This document shows, in pieces, positions 18,163 to 26,496 of a stretch of DNA of 64,000 nucleotides. Below the pieces are notes generated by a model, which worked only from the letters and a program-made list of their open reading frames with translations, was not told the DNA's origin and did not search any database. Source of the DNA: Oceanihabitans sp. IOP_32 (lineage in GTDB: Bacteria; Bacteroidota; Bacteroidia; Flavobacteriales; Flavobacteriaceae). A program made the translations under genes and the position numbers. Where the stretch lies: positions 1,433,001 to 1,497,000 of the forward strand of contig NZ_CP040813.1 of the NCBI RefSeq assembly GCF_009498295.1, written 5' to 3'. The stretch's first letter is position 1; every line of letters starts with the position of its first letter.

Positions 18163-18573
18163 ATGAAAAAATTTATTGTGTTAAGTTTAGCACTATTTGT
18201 GTTAGCATCATGCAGTCTTGATGACGACAGGCAAAACTATAGATCTGTATTTTTACCAATTGAAAGTGTAGATATTCCAGATGAGTTTACTTTAGGCAAA
18301 ACCTACCCGATAACGGTTTCCTACTTAAAGCCATCCACATGCCATGCCTTTAAAGAGTTTTATTATTTAAAAAAAAACAACCAGCGAACAGTTGCCGTTA
18401 TTAATTATGAATATGAAAACAATAGGTGCGACACCCTTACAAATAAACTGGTAGAAGCAACATTTAACTTTGTTGTTACCAGTAACGGATCATATATATT
18501 TAAGTTTTGGCAAGAAAAAGACTCGACTGGAGAAGACCAATACCTAACCATAGAAGTCCCTGTTACAAACTAA
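18163..18573 (+). CDS. Lipoprotein, unknown function
   Basis: A 136-residue lipoprotein with lipobox LASC (Cys17), then an Asp-rich linker and a beta-sandwich-like domain (YPITVSYLKPSTCHAFKEFYY in the middle, YIFKFWQEKD late) with two more Cys. Similar small proteins are common in Flavobacteria, but I know no function. It sits between the recA terminator and the ECF sigma gene. Confidence 0.7.
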   Translation: MKKFIVLSLALFVLASCSLDDDRQNYRSVFLPIESVDIPDEFTLGKTYPITVSYLKPSTCHAFKEFYYLKKNNQRTVAVINYEYENNRCDTLTNKLVEATFNFVVTSNGSYIFKFWQEKDSTGEDQYLTIEVPVTN

Positions 18574-18621
18574 GTTTAAATAGTGTCCTGAGTGCAAACA
18601 GACAATGTACGTCCAGGCTAA

Positions 18622-19188
18622 GTGTTAATAAATACGAGTTTAAAATTGGGGTTAAACCAACTCATAGAAAATTGTAAAATTAATGATACTAAAGCCCAAG
18701 GAGAATTATATAAACTCTTTTCGAGTAAACTATTCTCTATATGCTTAAAGTATTCAAGAAACTATGCCGAAGCCGAAGATAATTTACAAGACGCATTTTT
18801 AACAATTTTTAATAAAATAGAACATTATAAAAACAAAGGTTCTTTTGAAGGTTGGTTAAAACGAATAACCATAAACACCGCTTTACAACGCTACCGATCT
18901 GAAAAAAAATTTGATCTTATACATGAAAACATACAAGATGAGGCTGAAATAGAGATTTGCCAAGACCCTATTCCGTTAGATTATCTCTTAAAAATAATAC
19001 AAGAATTGCCAGATCGCTACAGGTTAGTATTTAACCTTTATGTTTTAGATGGTTATTCGCATAAAGAAATAGCAAACATGTTAAACATAAACATAGGAAC
19101 CTCAAAATCTAATTTGTTTCGAGCTAGGCAAACTTTAAAAGACACTATAGAAAACCATAAAAAAACACAGCGTTTACAATCTTTATAA
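18622..19188 (+). CDS. ECF-type RNA polymerase sigma factor
   Basis: The 188-residue protein has a sigma region 2 (AEAEDNLQDAFLTIFNKIEH, then FEGWLKRITINTALQRYR) and a region 4 HTH (LDGYSHKEIANMLNINIGTSKSNLFRAR). No ATG precedes region 2. GTG at 18622 gives a full-length product; a TTG some 20 bp later is possible. The stop is followed directly by the ATG of the next gene, so the downstream membrane protein is very likely its regulator. Confidence 0.9.
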   Translation: MLINTSLKLGLNQLIENCKINDTKAQGELYKLFSSKLFSICLKYSRNYAEAEDNLQDAFLTIFNKIEHYKNKGSFEGWLKRITINTALQRYRSEKKFDLIHENIQDEAEIEICQDPIPLDYLLKIIQELPDRYRLVFNLYVLDGYSHKEIANMLNINIGTSKSNLFRARQTLKDTIENHKKTQRLQSL

Positions 19189-20706
19189 ATGAGCAATAAA
19201 AAACATATAGACAGATTGTTCCAGGAGCGTTTTAAAAACTTTGAAGCAACTCCCAGCGATACTGTTTGGAATAATATTAGAGCCGAACTTGATACGAAAA
19301 AGAAGAAACGGCGGATTATCGCTATTTGGTGGCGTTACGCAGGTATTGCGGCTTTACTTGCGCTTTTAATAACTGCTGGTGCTTTGTTTTTTAATGATGC
19401 GGATACAGTTATAACAAATCAAGTTGGAGATACCGAAAATTTAGATTCAGAGGAATTAAAAACCAGAGGTAGCGACCCATCAATCGATTCACATCCAAAA
19501 ACCTCAAACACAAACGATGCTGTTGTTGAATCTAATTCGGGAAAAAACGCTTTGGAAAAAACAACCCAAAACACTATTAAAAAAGACTCAGATGCAGTTA
19601 TGCCTTCAACCAAAACATCAATTACGGGAAATGCATCTTCAAAACATAAAAATGAAAGCCGCTTAAAAACCCATCAGAATCCAGATGAAAATTCGAAGCT
19701 CCCTAGAGCTATTATAAAAACGGACCGCACTCTTCTAGCTGTTCAAAACTCAGAAAACAACACAAAAGAAAAAAACAATAAGCCCATCCAAAATAAAAAT
19801 AAATTGGCTCAATTTGAAACCAATAAAGAAAGCGAAATAATTAACAATCCAACAAAAAGCAATACCGTAATTGCGGAAACAGAACAGGAAAAAAAAACAG
19901 AAATTATAGCTGAAAACACAAAGGAAAACACACTTACTATTGAGGAAGCGTTAGATAAAAACAACGACATTTTTGAAGAAGAAGAAAAAGGAGATTTAAA
20001 CCGTTGGAGTATTACCCCAAACGCGGCACCCGTTTATTTTAGCAGTTTAGGAAATGGCTCTTCAATAGATCCACAATTTAAAAATAACCCACAAAGCGGC
20101 GAAATCAATATGAGTTATGGTATTAAAGCGCGTTATGCTATCAATAAAAAATTAAGTATTAGAACAGGCATAAGTAAAGTTAATTTGGGTTACCACATTA
20201 ATAATGTCATCGTATTTCAATCTATTAATTCTGACCCTAATCCATTACAGAATGTAAATTTTAATACTGTGACCACCAATAGCGTTTCTTTTGTTAGTGG
20301 TGATAATTTGAGCGCTTTAGGCGCGGAAACATTTACCGAAAATCGAAAAACTTCTATTGATCAAGACATGGGTTATCTTGAAGTGCCTTTAGAAATCCAG
20401 TATGCGCTATCAAACAAAAATTTTGGCATTAATCTTATTGGTGGGTTTAGCGCTCTGTTTTTAAATAAAAATGAGATTTTTTCAGAAATTGATGGGTATC
20501 GAACGCTTTTAGGCAAAGCCAATAATATAAATAAAGTGAGCTATAGTGCTAATTTTGGACTAGGGTTAAATTATAAAATTTTTAAAAAAATAGATTTGAA
20601 TTTTGAGCCTATGTTCAAATATCAAATCAATACGTTTAATAATACTTCTGGTAATTTTAAACCTTATTTTATTGGGGTTTACACTGGTTTTTCTATTAAG
20701 TTTTAG
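19189..20706 (+). CDS. Anti-sigma-like membrane protein with outer-membrane-barrel-like C-terminus
   Basis: A 505-residue protein in four parts. A cytoplasmic N-terminus (1-45) contains ATPSDTVWNNIRAEL, as in small anti-sigma-like proteins. One membrane helix follows (about 46-68). A long low-complexity Lys/Asn/Glu/Thr-rich segment runs to about 265. The C-terminal domain (about 275-505) of alternating strands ends in GVYTGFSIKF, like PorT/OmpA-type barrels. It begins directly after the sigma factor stop. If both end domains fold as predicted, one chain would reach from cytoplasm to outer membrane. No proteolysis site is evident. Confidence 0.75.
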   Translation: MSNKKHIDRLFQERFKNFEATPSDTVWNNIRAELDTKKKKRRIIAIWWRYAGIAALLALLITAGALFFNDADTVITNQVGDTENLDSEELKTRGSDPSIDSHPKTSNTNDAVVESNSGKNALEKTTQNTIKKDSDAVMPSTKTSITGNASSKHKNESRLKTHQNPDENSKLPRAIIKTDRTLLAVQNSENNTKEKNNKPIQNKNKLAQFETNKESEIINNPTKSNTVIAETEQEKKTEIIAENTKENTLTIEEALDKNNDIFEEEEKGDLNRWSITPNAAPVYFSSLGNGSSIDPQFKNNPQSGEINMSYGIKARYAINKKLSIRTGISKVNLGYHINNVIVFQSINSDPNPLQNVNFNTVTTNSVSFVSGDNLSALGAETFTENRKTSIDQDMGYLEVPLEIQYALSNKNFGINLIGGFSALFLNKNEIFSEIDGYRTLLGKANNINKVSYSANFGLGLNYKIFKKIDLNFEPMFKYQINTFNNTSGNFKPYFIGVYTGFSIKF

Positions 20707-20760
20707 ATTTTTGGTTAGATCTGGATACGGGTTTCTTTAATCTTGGGAATCCTTATCAAA

Positions 20761-20788
20761 AAAAACTGCCTTCACATGGGCAGTTTTT
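20761..20788. terminator. Bidirectional terminator
   Basis: AAAAACTGCC and GGCAGTTTTT flank a short loop between the convergent ends of the barrel gene and the acyltransferase gene. A-tract and T-tract lie on both sides, so it can serve both strands. Confidence 0.85.
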
Positions 20789-21525
20789 TATACCTCTAAC
20801 TTTTCAAGTTGATTTAAAATAACCGCTCTGGATCGATCGTTTAAAGCTTGAGTATCGTCTATGGTTAAGCTCTGGGTAGGAATAAATTTATGCATAATAA
20901 CCCGCATGCGTCCTGGACCTCCGCTAAAAAAAGTGTAAGAGAAACGCCTTTTATTATCAGCAAAAGTTAAAGGTACAACAGGTGTTCCATGTTTAATGGC
21001 TAAACGAAACGCCCCGTTTTTAAATTCGTCTAACATAATATGCTCTTCGGGTACACCGCCTTCAGGAAAGATGCAAATACTTAAACCTGTTTTTAATCGG
21101 CGTTGTGCCGCTAAAAAAACGGCTTGCCTACTTTTTGCAGAATTTCTATCCACTAAAATACAAGTTCTTTTATAAAAAAAACCAAAAAGCGGAATGTTAG
21201 CCAATTCTTTTTTTCCAACAAAAACAAATGGGTTTTTAACCGAAACCAACATTAACATAATATCTGCCATTGAGGTATGGTTGGCAATAAACATATAACT
21301 TTTGTGCTTTTCTGGTTTTTGCTCGTATAGTATAATCGGCCTAAAACCCATGCCAAATAAAATAAAGCGCGCCCAAAATCGAGCCAATTTAAAAAAGTAA
21401 GGATACCACGATTCTTTTAAAATTGAAATTATTAAAATAGGCATAAGAATAAGAATGGGTAATGCCACTAATATGTAAAACCACACTCGGTAAAATATCC
21501 AAAAAATGTATTTTAAAAGCTTCAT
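20788..21525 (-). CDS. plsC: 1-acyl-sn-glycerol-3-phosphate acyltransferase (PlsC family)
   Basis: A 245-residue membrane-associated acyltransferase that acylates lysophosphatidate in phospholipid synthesis. N-terminal membrane helices (about 8-40) come first, then the catalytic block NHTSMAD (His and Asp) and, about 70 residues later, FPEGG, both family hallmarks. I prefer the ATG at 21525 to the TTG 9 bp upstream. It is divergent from trpS. Confidence 0.92.
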   Translation of the reverse strand: MKLLKYIFWIFYRVWFYILVALPILILMPILIISILKESWYPYFFKLARFWARFILFGMGFRPIILYEQKPEKHKSYMFIANHTSMADIMLMLVSVKNPFVFVGKKELANIPLFGFFYKRTCILVDRNSAKSRQAVFLAAQRRLKTGLSICIFPEGGVPEEHIMLDEFKNGAFRLAIKHGTPVVPLTFADNKRRFSYTFFSGGPGRMRVIMHKFIPTQSLTIDDTQALNDRSRAVILNQLEKLEV

Positions 21526-21549
21526 AAGTGTCAAAAATACATAAATGTA

Positions 21550-21580
21550 TTGAGCAATTCTATTAAAAAATTTACCTTTG
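21550..21580 (+). promoter_or_regulatory. Putative trpS promoter
   Basis: TTG at 21550-21552 and TACCTTTG at 21573-21580 with a 20-bp gap fit the Bacteroidota consensus. A transcript from here would have a leader of about 40 nt that includes the hairpin at 21605. Confidence 0.6.
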
Positions 21581-21604
21581 CTTCTTTAGTTTAATTTAAA
21601 ATCG

Positions 21605-21620
21605 TTCCGCTTTCGCGGAA
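21605..21620 (+). promoter_or_regulatory. Hairpin in trpS leader
   Basis: TTCCGCTTTCGCGGAA is a perfect 6-bp stem with a four-base loop, ending 7 bp before the trpS ATG. There is no T-run. It could mask the start region, or be a stray copy of a short intergenic palindrome. Confidence 0.6.
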
Positions 21621-21627
21621 GACAAAC

Positions 21628-22596
21628 ATGGCGAGAATACTTACAGGCATACAAAGTACAGGGACACCACATTTAGGTAATATTTTGGGCGCTATTTGTC
21701 CGGCAATAGACATGGCAAACAATCCAGAAAATGATTCGTTTTTATTTATAGCCAACCTGCATACCTTAACTCAAATAAAAAACTCAGAAATATTACGTTA
21801 CAACACCTATTCTACAGCTGCAACTTGGCTTGCTTTTGGTTTAGATACAGAAAAAACGGTGTTTTACAGACAAAGTGACATTCCTCAAACCACAGAATTA
21901 TCGTGGTATTTAAGTTGCTTTTTTCCATTCCAACGTTTAACTCTAGCCCATAGTTTTAAAGATAAAGCAGACCGCCTAGAAGATGTTAATTCTGGGTTAT
22001 TTACATACCCTATGCTCATGGCTGCAGATATTTTATTGTACGATGCCCAAATTATTCCTGTAGGTAAAGACCAGTTACAGCATATAGAAATGACTCGCGA
22101 TGTGGCCTCACGTTTTCACGCTAAAATGGGTGAAACGTTTGTGTTGCCAGAAGGCAAAATTCAAGAAAACACCATGCTTGTTCCAGGCACAGATGGTGAA
22201 AAAATGAGTAAAAGTAGAAATAACCATATCAATATTTTTTTAGACGATAAAAAACTGCGCAAGCAAATTATGAGTATCCAAACCGATAGCACTGCGCTTG
22301 AAGATCCTAAAGATTGGAGTACCTGCAATTGTTTTGCGCTCTATAACTTATTAGCTTCTCAAGACCAAATAGAAACCATGAAAGCCAATTACGAAAATGG
22401 CAATTATGGATACGGTCATGCCAAACAAGCTTTATTTGAACTTATTGTTGAAAAATTTGCCATTCCACGCGAACGCTATAATTATTACATGAATAATCTA
22501 GGTGAAATAGATCGTATTCTGGCCATTGGTGCAGAAAAAGCGTCGGTGGTGGCTAACGAGGTTTTAAATAGGGTAAGAGCGCGCTTAGGTTATTAA
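21628..22596 (+). CDS. trpS: Tryptophanyl-tRNA synthetase
   Basis: This 322-residue class I aminoacyl-tRNA synthetase joins Trp to its tRNA. The HIGH-type motif is TPHLGN (13-18) and the KMSKS motif is intact at 192-196. The length is normal for the bacterial dimeric enzyme. It starts 7 bp after a leader hairpin and is followed by the DUF1853 gene on the same strand. Confidence 0.97.
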   Translation: MARILTGIQSTGTPHLGNILGAICPAIDMANNPENDSFLFIANLHTLTQIKNSEILRYNTYSTAATWLAFGLDTEKTVFYRQSDIPQTTELSWYLSCFFPFQRLTLAHSFKDKADRLEDVNSGLFTYPMLMAADILLYDAQIIPVGKDQLQHIEMTRDVASRFHAKMGETFVLPEGKIQENTMLVPGTDGEKMSKSRNNHINIFLDDKKLRKQIMSIQTDSTALEDPKDWSTCNCFALYNLLASQDQIETMKANYENGNYGYGHAKQALFELIVEKFAIPRERYNYYMNNLGEIDRILAIGAEKASVVANEVLNRVRARLGY

Positions 22597-22682
22597 TACC
22601 AAGTTGTTTTTTTCTGAACAACTCGTTAAACAAAGTGGACACCTAGCTTTATTGAATTGATTTTTGTGTTTATTTTTAGGCC

Positions 22683-23444
22683 ATGTACCAAAACACAAAA
22701 GACATTCAAAAGCGTTATGATGGTTTTTTAAACACCTCTTTTTTATGGACTAACAAAGGGGTGTTTAACTTGCATCAGTTTGAAATTGAATCTAACTCCG
22801 AAAAAATCAATATTGAAATAGAAGACCATTTACCACTTGGCAAATATATAGAGCGCTTAGTATCCTTCGAATTAAACTCACAAAAATCGATTTCTGTCTT
22901 GTATGAAAACATTCAAGTACAAGACCAAAAAGTAACTTTAGGCGAATTAGATTGTATTCTGTTAAAAGACGATAAACCTATTCATTTAGAAATTGTATAC
23001 AAGTTCTACTTATACGATGATACCGTAGGCCACTCTGAAATTGAACATTGTATTGGCCCTAATAAAAAAGATACCTTAGTTGAAAAATTAAACAAACTTA
23101 GCAAAAAACAACTACCGCTGTTATACACCGTCGAAGCCAAAAAATACTTAAAAAATTTAAAAGTAGCCGAGATAGAGCAGCAGGTCTATTTTAAAGCGCA
23201 ATTATTTATTCCTTTTCAGAAAAAAATTTGCTTACACACCTTAAACAACGACTGTATTGTAGGGTTTTATTTGGCTAGAAAAGATATGCAGCAATTCGCC
23301 GACTGTAAATTTTTTATCCCAAAGAAAATAGACTGGATTATAAGGCCTCATACAAACGTTAATTGGTTGAATTTTGAGACGTTTAATACCAATTTAGTTT
23401 TGCAATGTCGTATTATTAATTTGAATTATTTTTTGTTCAGATGA
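22683..23444 (+). CDS. DUF1853 family protein
   Basis: A 253-residue protein with the DUF1853 pattern, including LGELDCILLKDDKPIHLEIVYKFYLY-like strands (about 82-107) that recall a PD-(D/E)xK nuclease core (D...E-x-K/Y). Activity has not been shown to my knowledge. It follows trpS by 86 bp. The last 20 or so residues (from NTNLVLQCRII) are encoded inside a 165-bp MITE-like element starting at 23384, so the original C-terminus was probably different. Confidence 0.75.
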   Translation: MYQNTKDIQKRYDGFLNTSFLWTNKGVFNLHQFEIESNSEKINIEIEDHLPLGKYIERLVSFELNSQKSISVLYENIQVQDQKVTLGELDCILLKDDKPIHLEIVYKFYLYDDTVGHSEIEHCIGPNKKDTLVEKLNKLSKKQLPLLYTVEAKKYLKNLKVAEIEQQVYFKAQLFIPFQKKICLHTLNNDCIVGFYLARKDMQQFADCKFFIPKKIDWIIRPHTNVNWLNFETFNTNLVLQCRIINLNYFLFR

Positions 23445-23549
23445 GATAGAAAATCAAAGCATAGCCTGAGTTATGGTTTTATTTTATACCGAAATATGGG
23501 CGAAAAAGAAACGAATTATATGCGGCATGACATGACTAATTTGGTATAA
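23384..23549. repeat. MITE-like element, copy B (about 166 bp)
   Basis: The ends are inverted: TAATACCAATTTAGT at 23384 and ACTAATTTGGTATAA ending about 23549. The interior aligns over its whole length with the reverse complement of 43774-43938, including GAATTATTTTTTG and GCATAGC. It carries no ORF of its own, and its left arm supplies the end of the DUF1853 gene. Confidence 0.75.
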
Positions 23550-23657
23550 GACAACCGTTCAACCTTATTTAACCGCTCATTTCTCGCCACTTTGCTGGAT
23601 AAAATTCTCCAATGGCATACTAAAAAAATTCTTTTTAATTTGGTGGTAAGAATATGG

Positions 23658-24761
23658 TTATATCATCTCAAATAATTTCCCAGGTAAGGGCCTAACCAAG
23701 CCTTTTAACTCCATAGCTAACAATACACTGGCGACTTTAAAAGTAGGTAATTGGCAATTTATGGCAATAACATCGAGAAGTTGTTGGTTATTTTCTTTAA
23801 GGTAGTTATAAATTATTTTCTCGGTCGCATCCAGCTCCACGAACAATTGCTTTTGTACGGCAGGTTTTTTGTAATCTTCAAGTTGCCAGTTTAAAATGTA
23901 CGGGACGTCTAAGGGCGTTGAAAGCATGTGGGCTTTTTGGTGTTTAATCAAATTATTACAACCTACACTTTGAGAATCTGTGGTACGACCTGGAACGGCA
24001 AAAACATCACGATTATAGGAGTTAGCAATATCGGCAGTAACCAGACTGCCCCCTTTTACGGCAGATTCTATAACAATTGTAGCTTCGCTTAAACCGGCAA
24101 TCACGCGGTTTCGTTTTAAAAAATTATTTCTGTTAAAGGTATCGCTGCTCCAAAAATCGGTAAGAAATCCGCCATTTTTTTCAATATCGACCATGTATCT
24201 TTTATGCGCTTTAGGATAAATAGTATGCAAGCCATGGGCTAAACATCCTATAGTTTGCAAATTGTGTTTTAACGCTGCTTTATGTGCAGTAATATCGGTG
24301 CCATAAGCAAAACCAGAGACAATTATTGGGTTATACGGTACAAGAGCCTCCACTAAACTCTCACAAAAAGCCATACCATTTGTTGTAATTTTTCTGGTTC
24401 CCACAATACTCACAATAGGTTGCGCACTTAAATTAATATTACCCGATTGAAACAGTAAAATAGGACCATCGATACAATGTTTTAACTTCTCTGGATAATG
24501 GTCATCTTTAAAAAAAAGCACTTCAATATTGTGCTCTTGAATAAATTTAATTTCCTGTTCTGCTTCTTTTAAATTTTGCGTTTTAAACAGTTCGTCTAAT
24601 ATAACACGGCCCACACCATCTATCGCACTAAGTTTATGCTTTTTTTCTTTAAAAACAGCTTGTGCAGAACCACAATGGCCTATTAGTTTTTTTGCAGTAA
24701 TATCGCCAATATTCGGTACATGCTGCAAGGCTAGGGTATAGAGCAATTCAGTTTCTGTCAT
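23658..24761 (-). CDS. dprA: DNA-processing protein DprA (Smf)
   Basis: The 367-residue DprA binds incoming single-stranded DNA and loads RecA during natural transformation. A SAM/HhH-like N-terminus precedes the Rossmann-type core with VGTRKITTNG and VSGFAYGTDITAHKAAL, the conserved phosphate-binding segment. A small winged-helix-like C-terminal domain (DML1-type) ends in LKGLVRPLPGKLFEMI. It is transcribed alone and convergent with the DUF1853 gene. The presence of dprA does not by itself prove competence. Confidence 0.96.
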   Translation of the reverse strand: MTETELLYTLALQHVPNIGDITAKKLIGHCGSAQAVFKEKKHKLSAIDGVGRVILDELFKTQNLKEAEQEIKFIQEHNIEVLFFKDDHYPEKLKHCIDGPILLFQSGNINLSAQPIVSIVGTRKITTNGMAFCESLVEALVPYNPIIVSGFAYGTDITAHKAALKHNLQTIGCLAHGLHTIYPKAHKRYMVDIEKNGGFLTDFWSSDTFNRNNFLKRNRVIAGLSEATIVIESAVKGGSLVTADIANSYNRDVFAVPGRTTDSQSVGCNNLIKHQKAHMLSTPLDVPYILNWQLEDYKKPAVQKQLFVELDATEKIIYNYLKENNQQLLDVIAINCQLPTFKVASVLLAMELKGLVRPLPGKLFEMI

Positions 24762-24935
24762 TGTAATCCTTTGAGATAAAGATACAAAAAAGAATTTCTC
24801 ATTAAATTTTAAAAGCTAACTAGCAGCCATCACATAGCAAGAAGTTCGTTGCTTAGTATGGTGAAACGGACATCCATTTTAACATATTCAACAAAAATAG
24901 TTGTCTTAAAGATTTTAACTCATAGTTTATTTTAT

Positions 24936-24943
24936 TAACTTTG
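24936..24943 (+). promoter_or_regulatory. Putative -7 element of the HU/SPOR gene
   Basis: TAACTTTG fits TAnnTTTG. The ATG follows only 5 bp later, so a transcript from here would be leaderless or nearly so. No good TTG lies 18-20 bp upstream. Confidence 0.35.
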
Positions 24944-24948
24944 TTTTT

Positions 24949-25884
24949 ATGCAACTAGAGACTTACATAAGCGATTTATTATACAGATATGAATGTGTTA
25001 CGATTCCTGAATTTGGATCTTTTATTACGCATCGTGTATCGGCAAGTATAAACGAAACCACACATACGTTTTACCCGCCTAAAAAAGCGGTGTCCTTTAA
25101 TGAGCAAATTCAACATACTGATGGTTTATTAGCACATTATATTGCTGATTTAGAGAAAATTCCTTTTGAGGTTGCCGCAAAAAAAATTGCGAAACGGGTT
25201 AGCACGCTAAAATTATTTTTACTGCAAGGCAAAACCGTAACATTTAATAATATTGGTGAATTACGCTATAATAGTGAGGGCAAAATTTTATTTGAACCTA
25301 CTTACAAGCTCAATTATTTAACCGATGCCTTTGGTTTATCTCCTTTTGAAGCTCCGGCCATAATTCGGGAAATGCATAAGAAAAAAGTTGAGCAATTAGA
25401 ACAAGTAATTCCGCTGAATATTACGCCTGAAAAACGCAAATCGAGACCTTATTTTAAATATGCTGCTGTAGCGGTTATAGCCATGACTATTGGTGGCTTT
25501 TCTGCCTCAAACTATTACACTAATAAAATTGAAACATACAACGAATTAGCCCAAGAAGAAGCCACAAAACAATTAGATACCAAGATACAACAAGCCACGT
25601 TTAGTTTAAATCCGCTTCCAGCGATTACCCTAAATGTTACCAAGCAATCGGGCAATTACCACATCATTGCAGGGGCTTTTAGAGTTGAAGAAAATTGTAA
25701 TAAAACAATTACTCAATTAAGAAAAGCTGGTTTTAATGCGCGACATATTGGTAAAAACAAATACGGTTTATATCAAGTGGCTTATGGGAGTTATGAGAGT
25801 GGTAAAGAAGCCTTAAAGGCCATTCGCGAGATTAGAAAAACACACAATAAAAATGCTTGGTTGTTGGTTAAAAAACTAGATTAA
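24949..25884 (+). CDS. HU-CCDC81 and SPOR domain protein
   Basis: A 311-residue protein. Two tandem HU-like (CCDC81-type) domains occupy the N-terminal half (YRYECVTIPEFGSFIT early; FNNIGELRYNSEGKILFEP near 102-120). One membrane helix follows (about 170-187), then a periplasmic SPOR domain (about 230-311, YHIIAGAFRVEENCNK). SPOR domains bind denuded septal peptidoglycan. The HU-like part could contact DNA or protein in the cytoplasm, so the layout would link the two compartments at the division site. Function is unproven; the architecture is typical of Bacteroidota. Confidence 0.88.
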   Translation: MQLETYISDLLYRYECVTIPEFGSFITHRVSASINETTHTFYPPKKAVSFNEQIQHTDGLLAHYIADLEKIPFEVAAKKIAKRVSTLKLFLLQGKTVTFNNIGELRYNSEGKILFEPTYKLNYLTDAFGLSPFEAPAIIREMHKKKVEQLEQVIPLNITPEKRKSRPYFKYAAVAVIAMTIGGFSASNYYTNKIETYNELAQEEATKQLDTKIQQATFSLNPLPAITLNVTKQSGNYHIIAGAFRVEENCNKTITQLRKAGFNARHIGKNKYGLYQVAYGSYESGKEALKAIREIRKTHNKNAWLLVKKLD

Positions 25885-25967
25885 AATCTAAAATTCTTTC
25901 GATAAATCTAGTGTAATTCTACGATAAAGTGTACTGTATTAATAATAGTACATTTAAAACAAAAGCG

Positions 25968-26477
25968 ATGCCAATTAAAACACCCGAACAGTCTAAAACA
26001 ACACTCACCGATATGGTTTTACCTGGTGAAACCAATCCCTTAAACAACTTATTTGGTGGCGAATTATTAGCGCGTATGGATCGTGCCGCTAGTATTGCTG
26101 CTAGACGCCACAGCAGGCGCATCGTGGTTACCGCCTCGGTAAATCATGTAGCTTTTAGTAAAGCCGTACCTTTGGGTAGTGTGGTCACGGTAGAGGCTAA
26201 AGTATCTCGCGCCTTTAAAACCTCTATGGAAGTGTTTATTGATGTTTGGATTGAAGACCGTGAGTCTGGTGAAAAATCGAAAGCCAACGAGGCTATTTAT
26301 ACTTTTGTTGCTGTAGACGATACAGGTAGACCTGTTGCTGTGCCAGAAGTGCATCCAGAGACCAAATTAGAAAAAGAACGCTTTGAAGCCGCCTTACGTC
26401 GTAAACAATTAAGCCTACTATTAGCTGGTAAAATAAAACCCGATCAAGCCACAGAACTTAAAGCGCTGTTTGAATAA
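25968..26477 (+). CDS. Acyl-CoA thioesterase (hotdog fold, YciA-like)
   Basis: A 169-residue single hotdog-domain protein with the acyl-CoA thioesterase pattern MVLPGETNPLNNLFGGELLA and a later ASVNHVAFSKAVPLG. It would hydrolyse acyl-CoA to free acid and CoA; chain-length preference is not visible. I chose the ATG at 25968; the frame extends to a GTG at 25929, but the added residues are not family-like. It is convergent with the EnvC-like gene, 19 bp apart. Confidence 0.9.
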   Translation: MPIKTPEQSKTTLTDMVLPGETNPLNNLFGGELLARMDRAASIAARRHSRRIVVTASVNHVAFSKAVPLGSVVTVEAKVSRAFKTSMEVFIDVWIEDRESGEKSKANEAIYTFVAVDDTGRPVAVPEVHPETKLEKERFEAALRRKQLSLLLAGKIKPDQATELKALFE

Positions 26478-26496
26478 TCTCCCTTTTTAAATCGCC

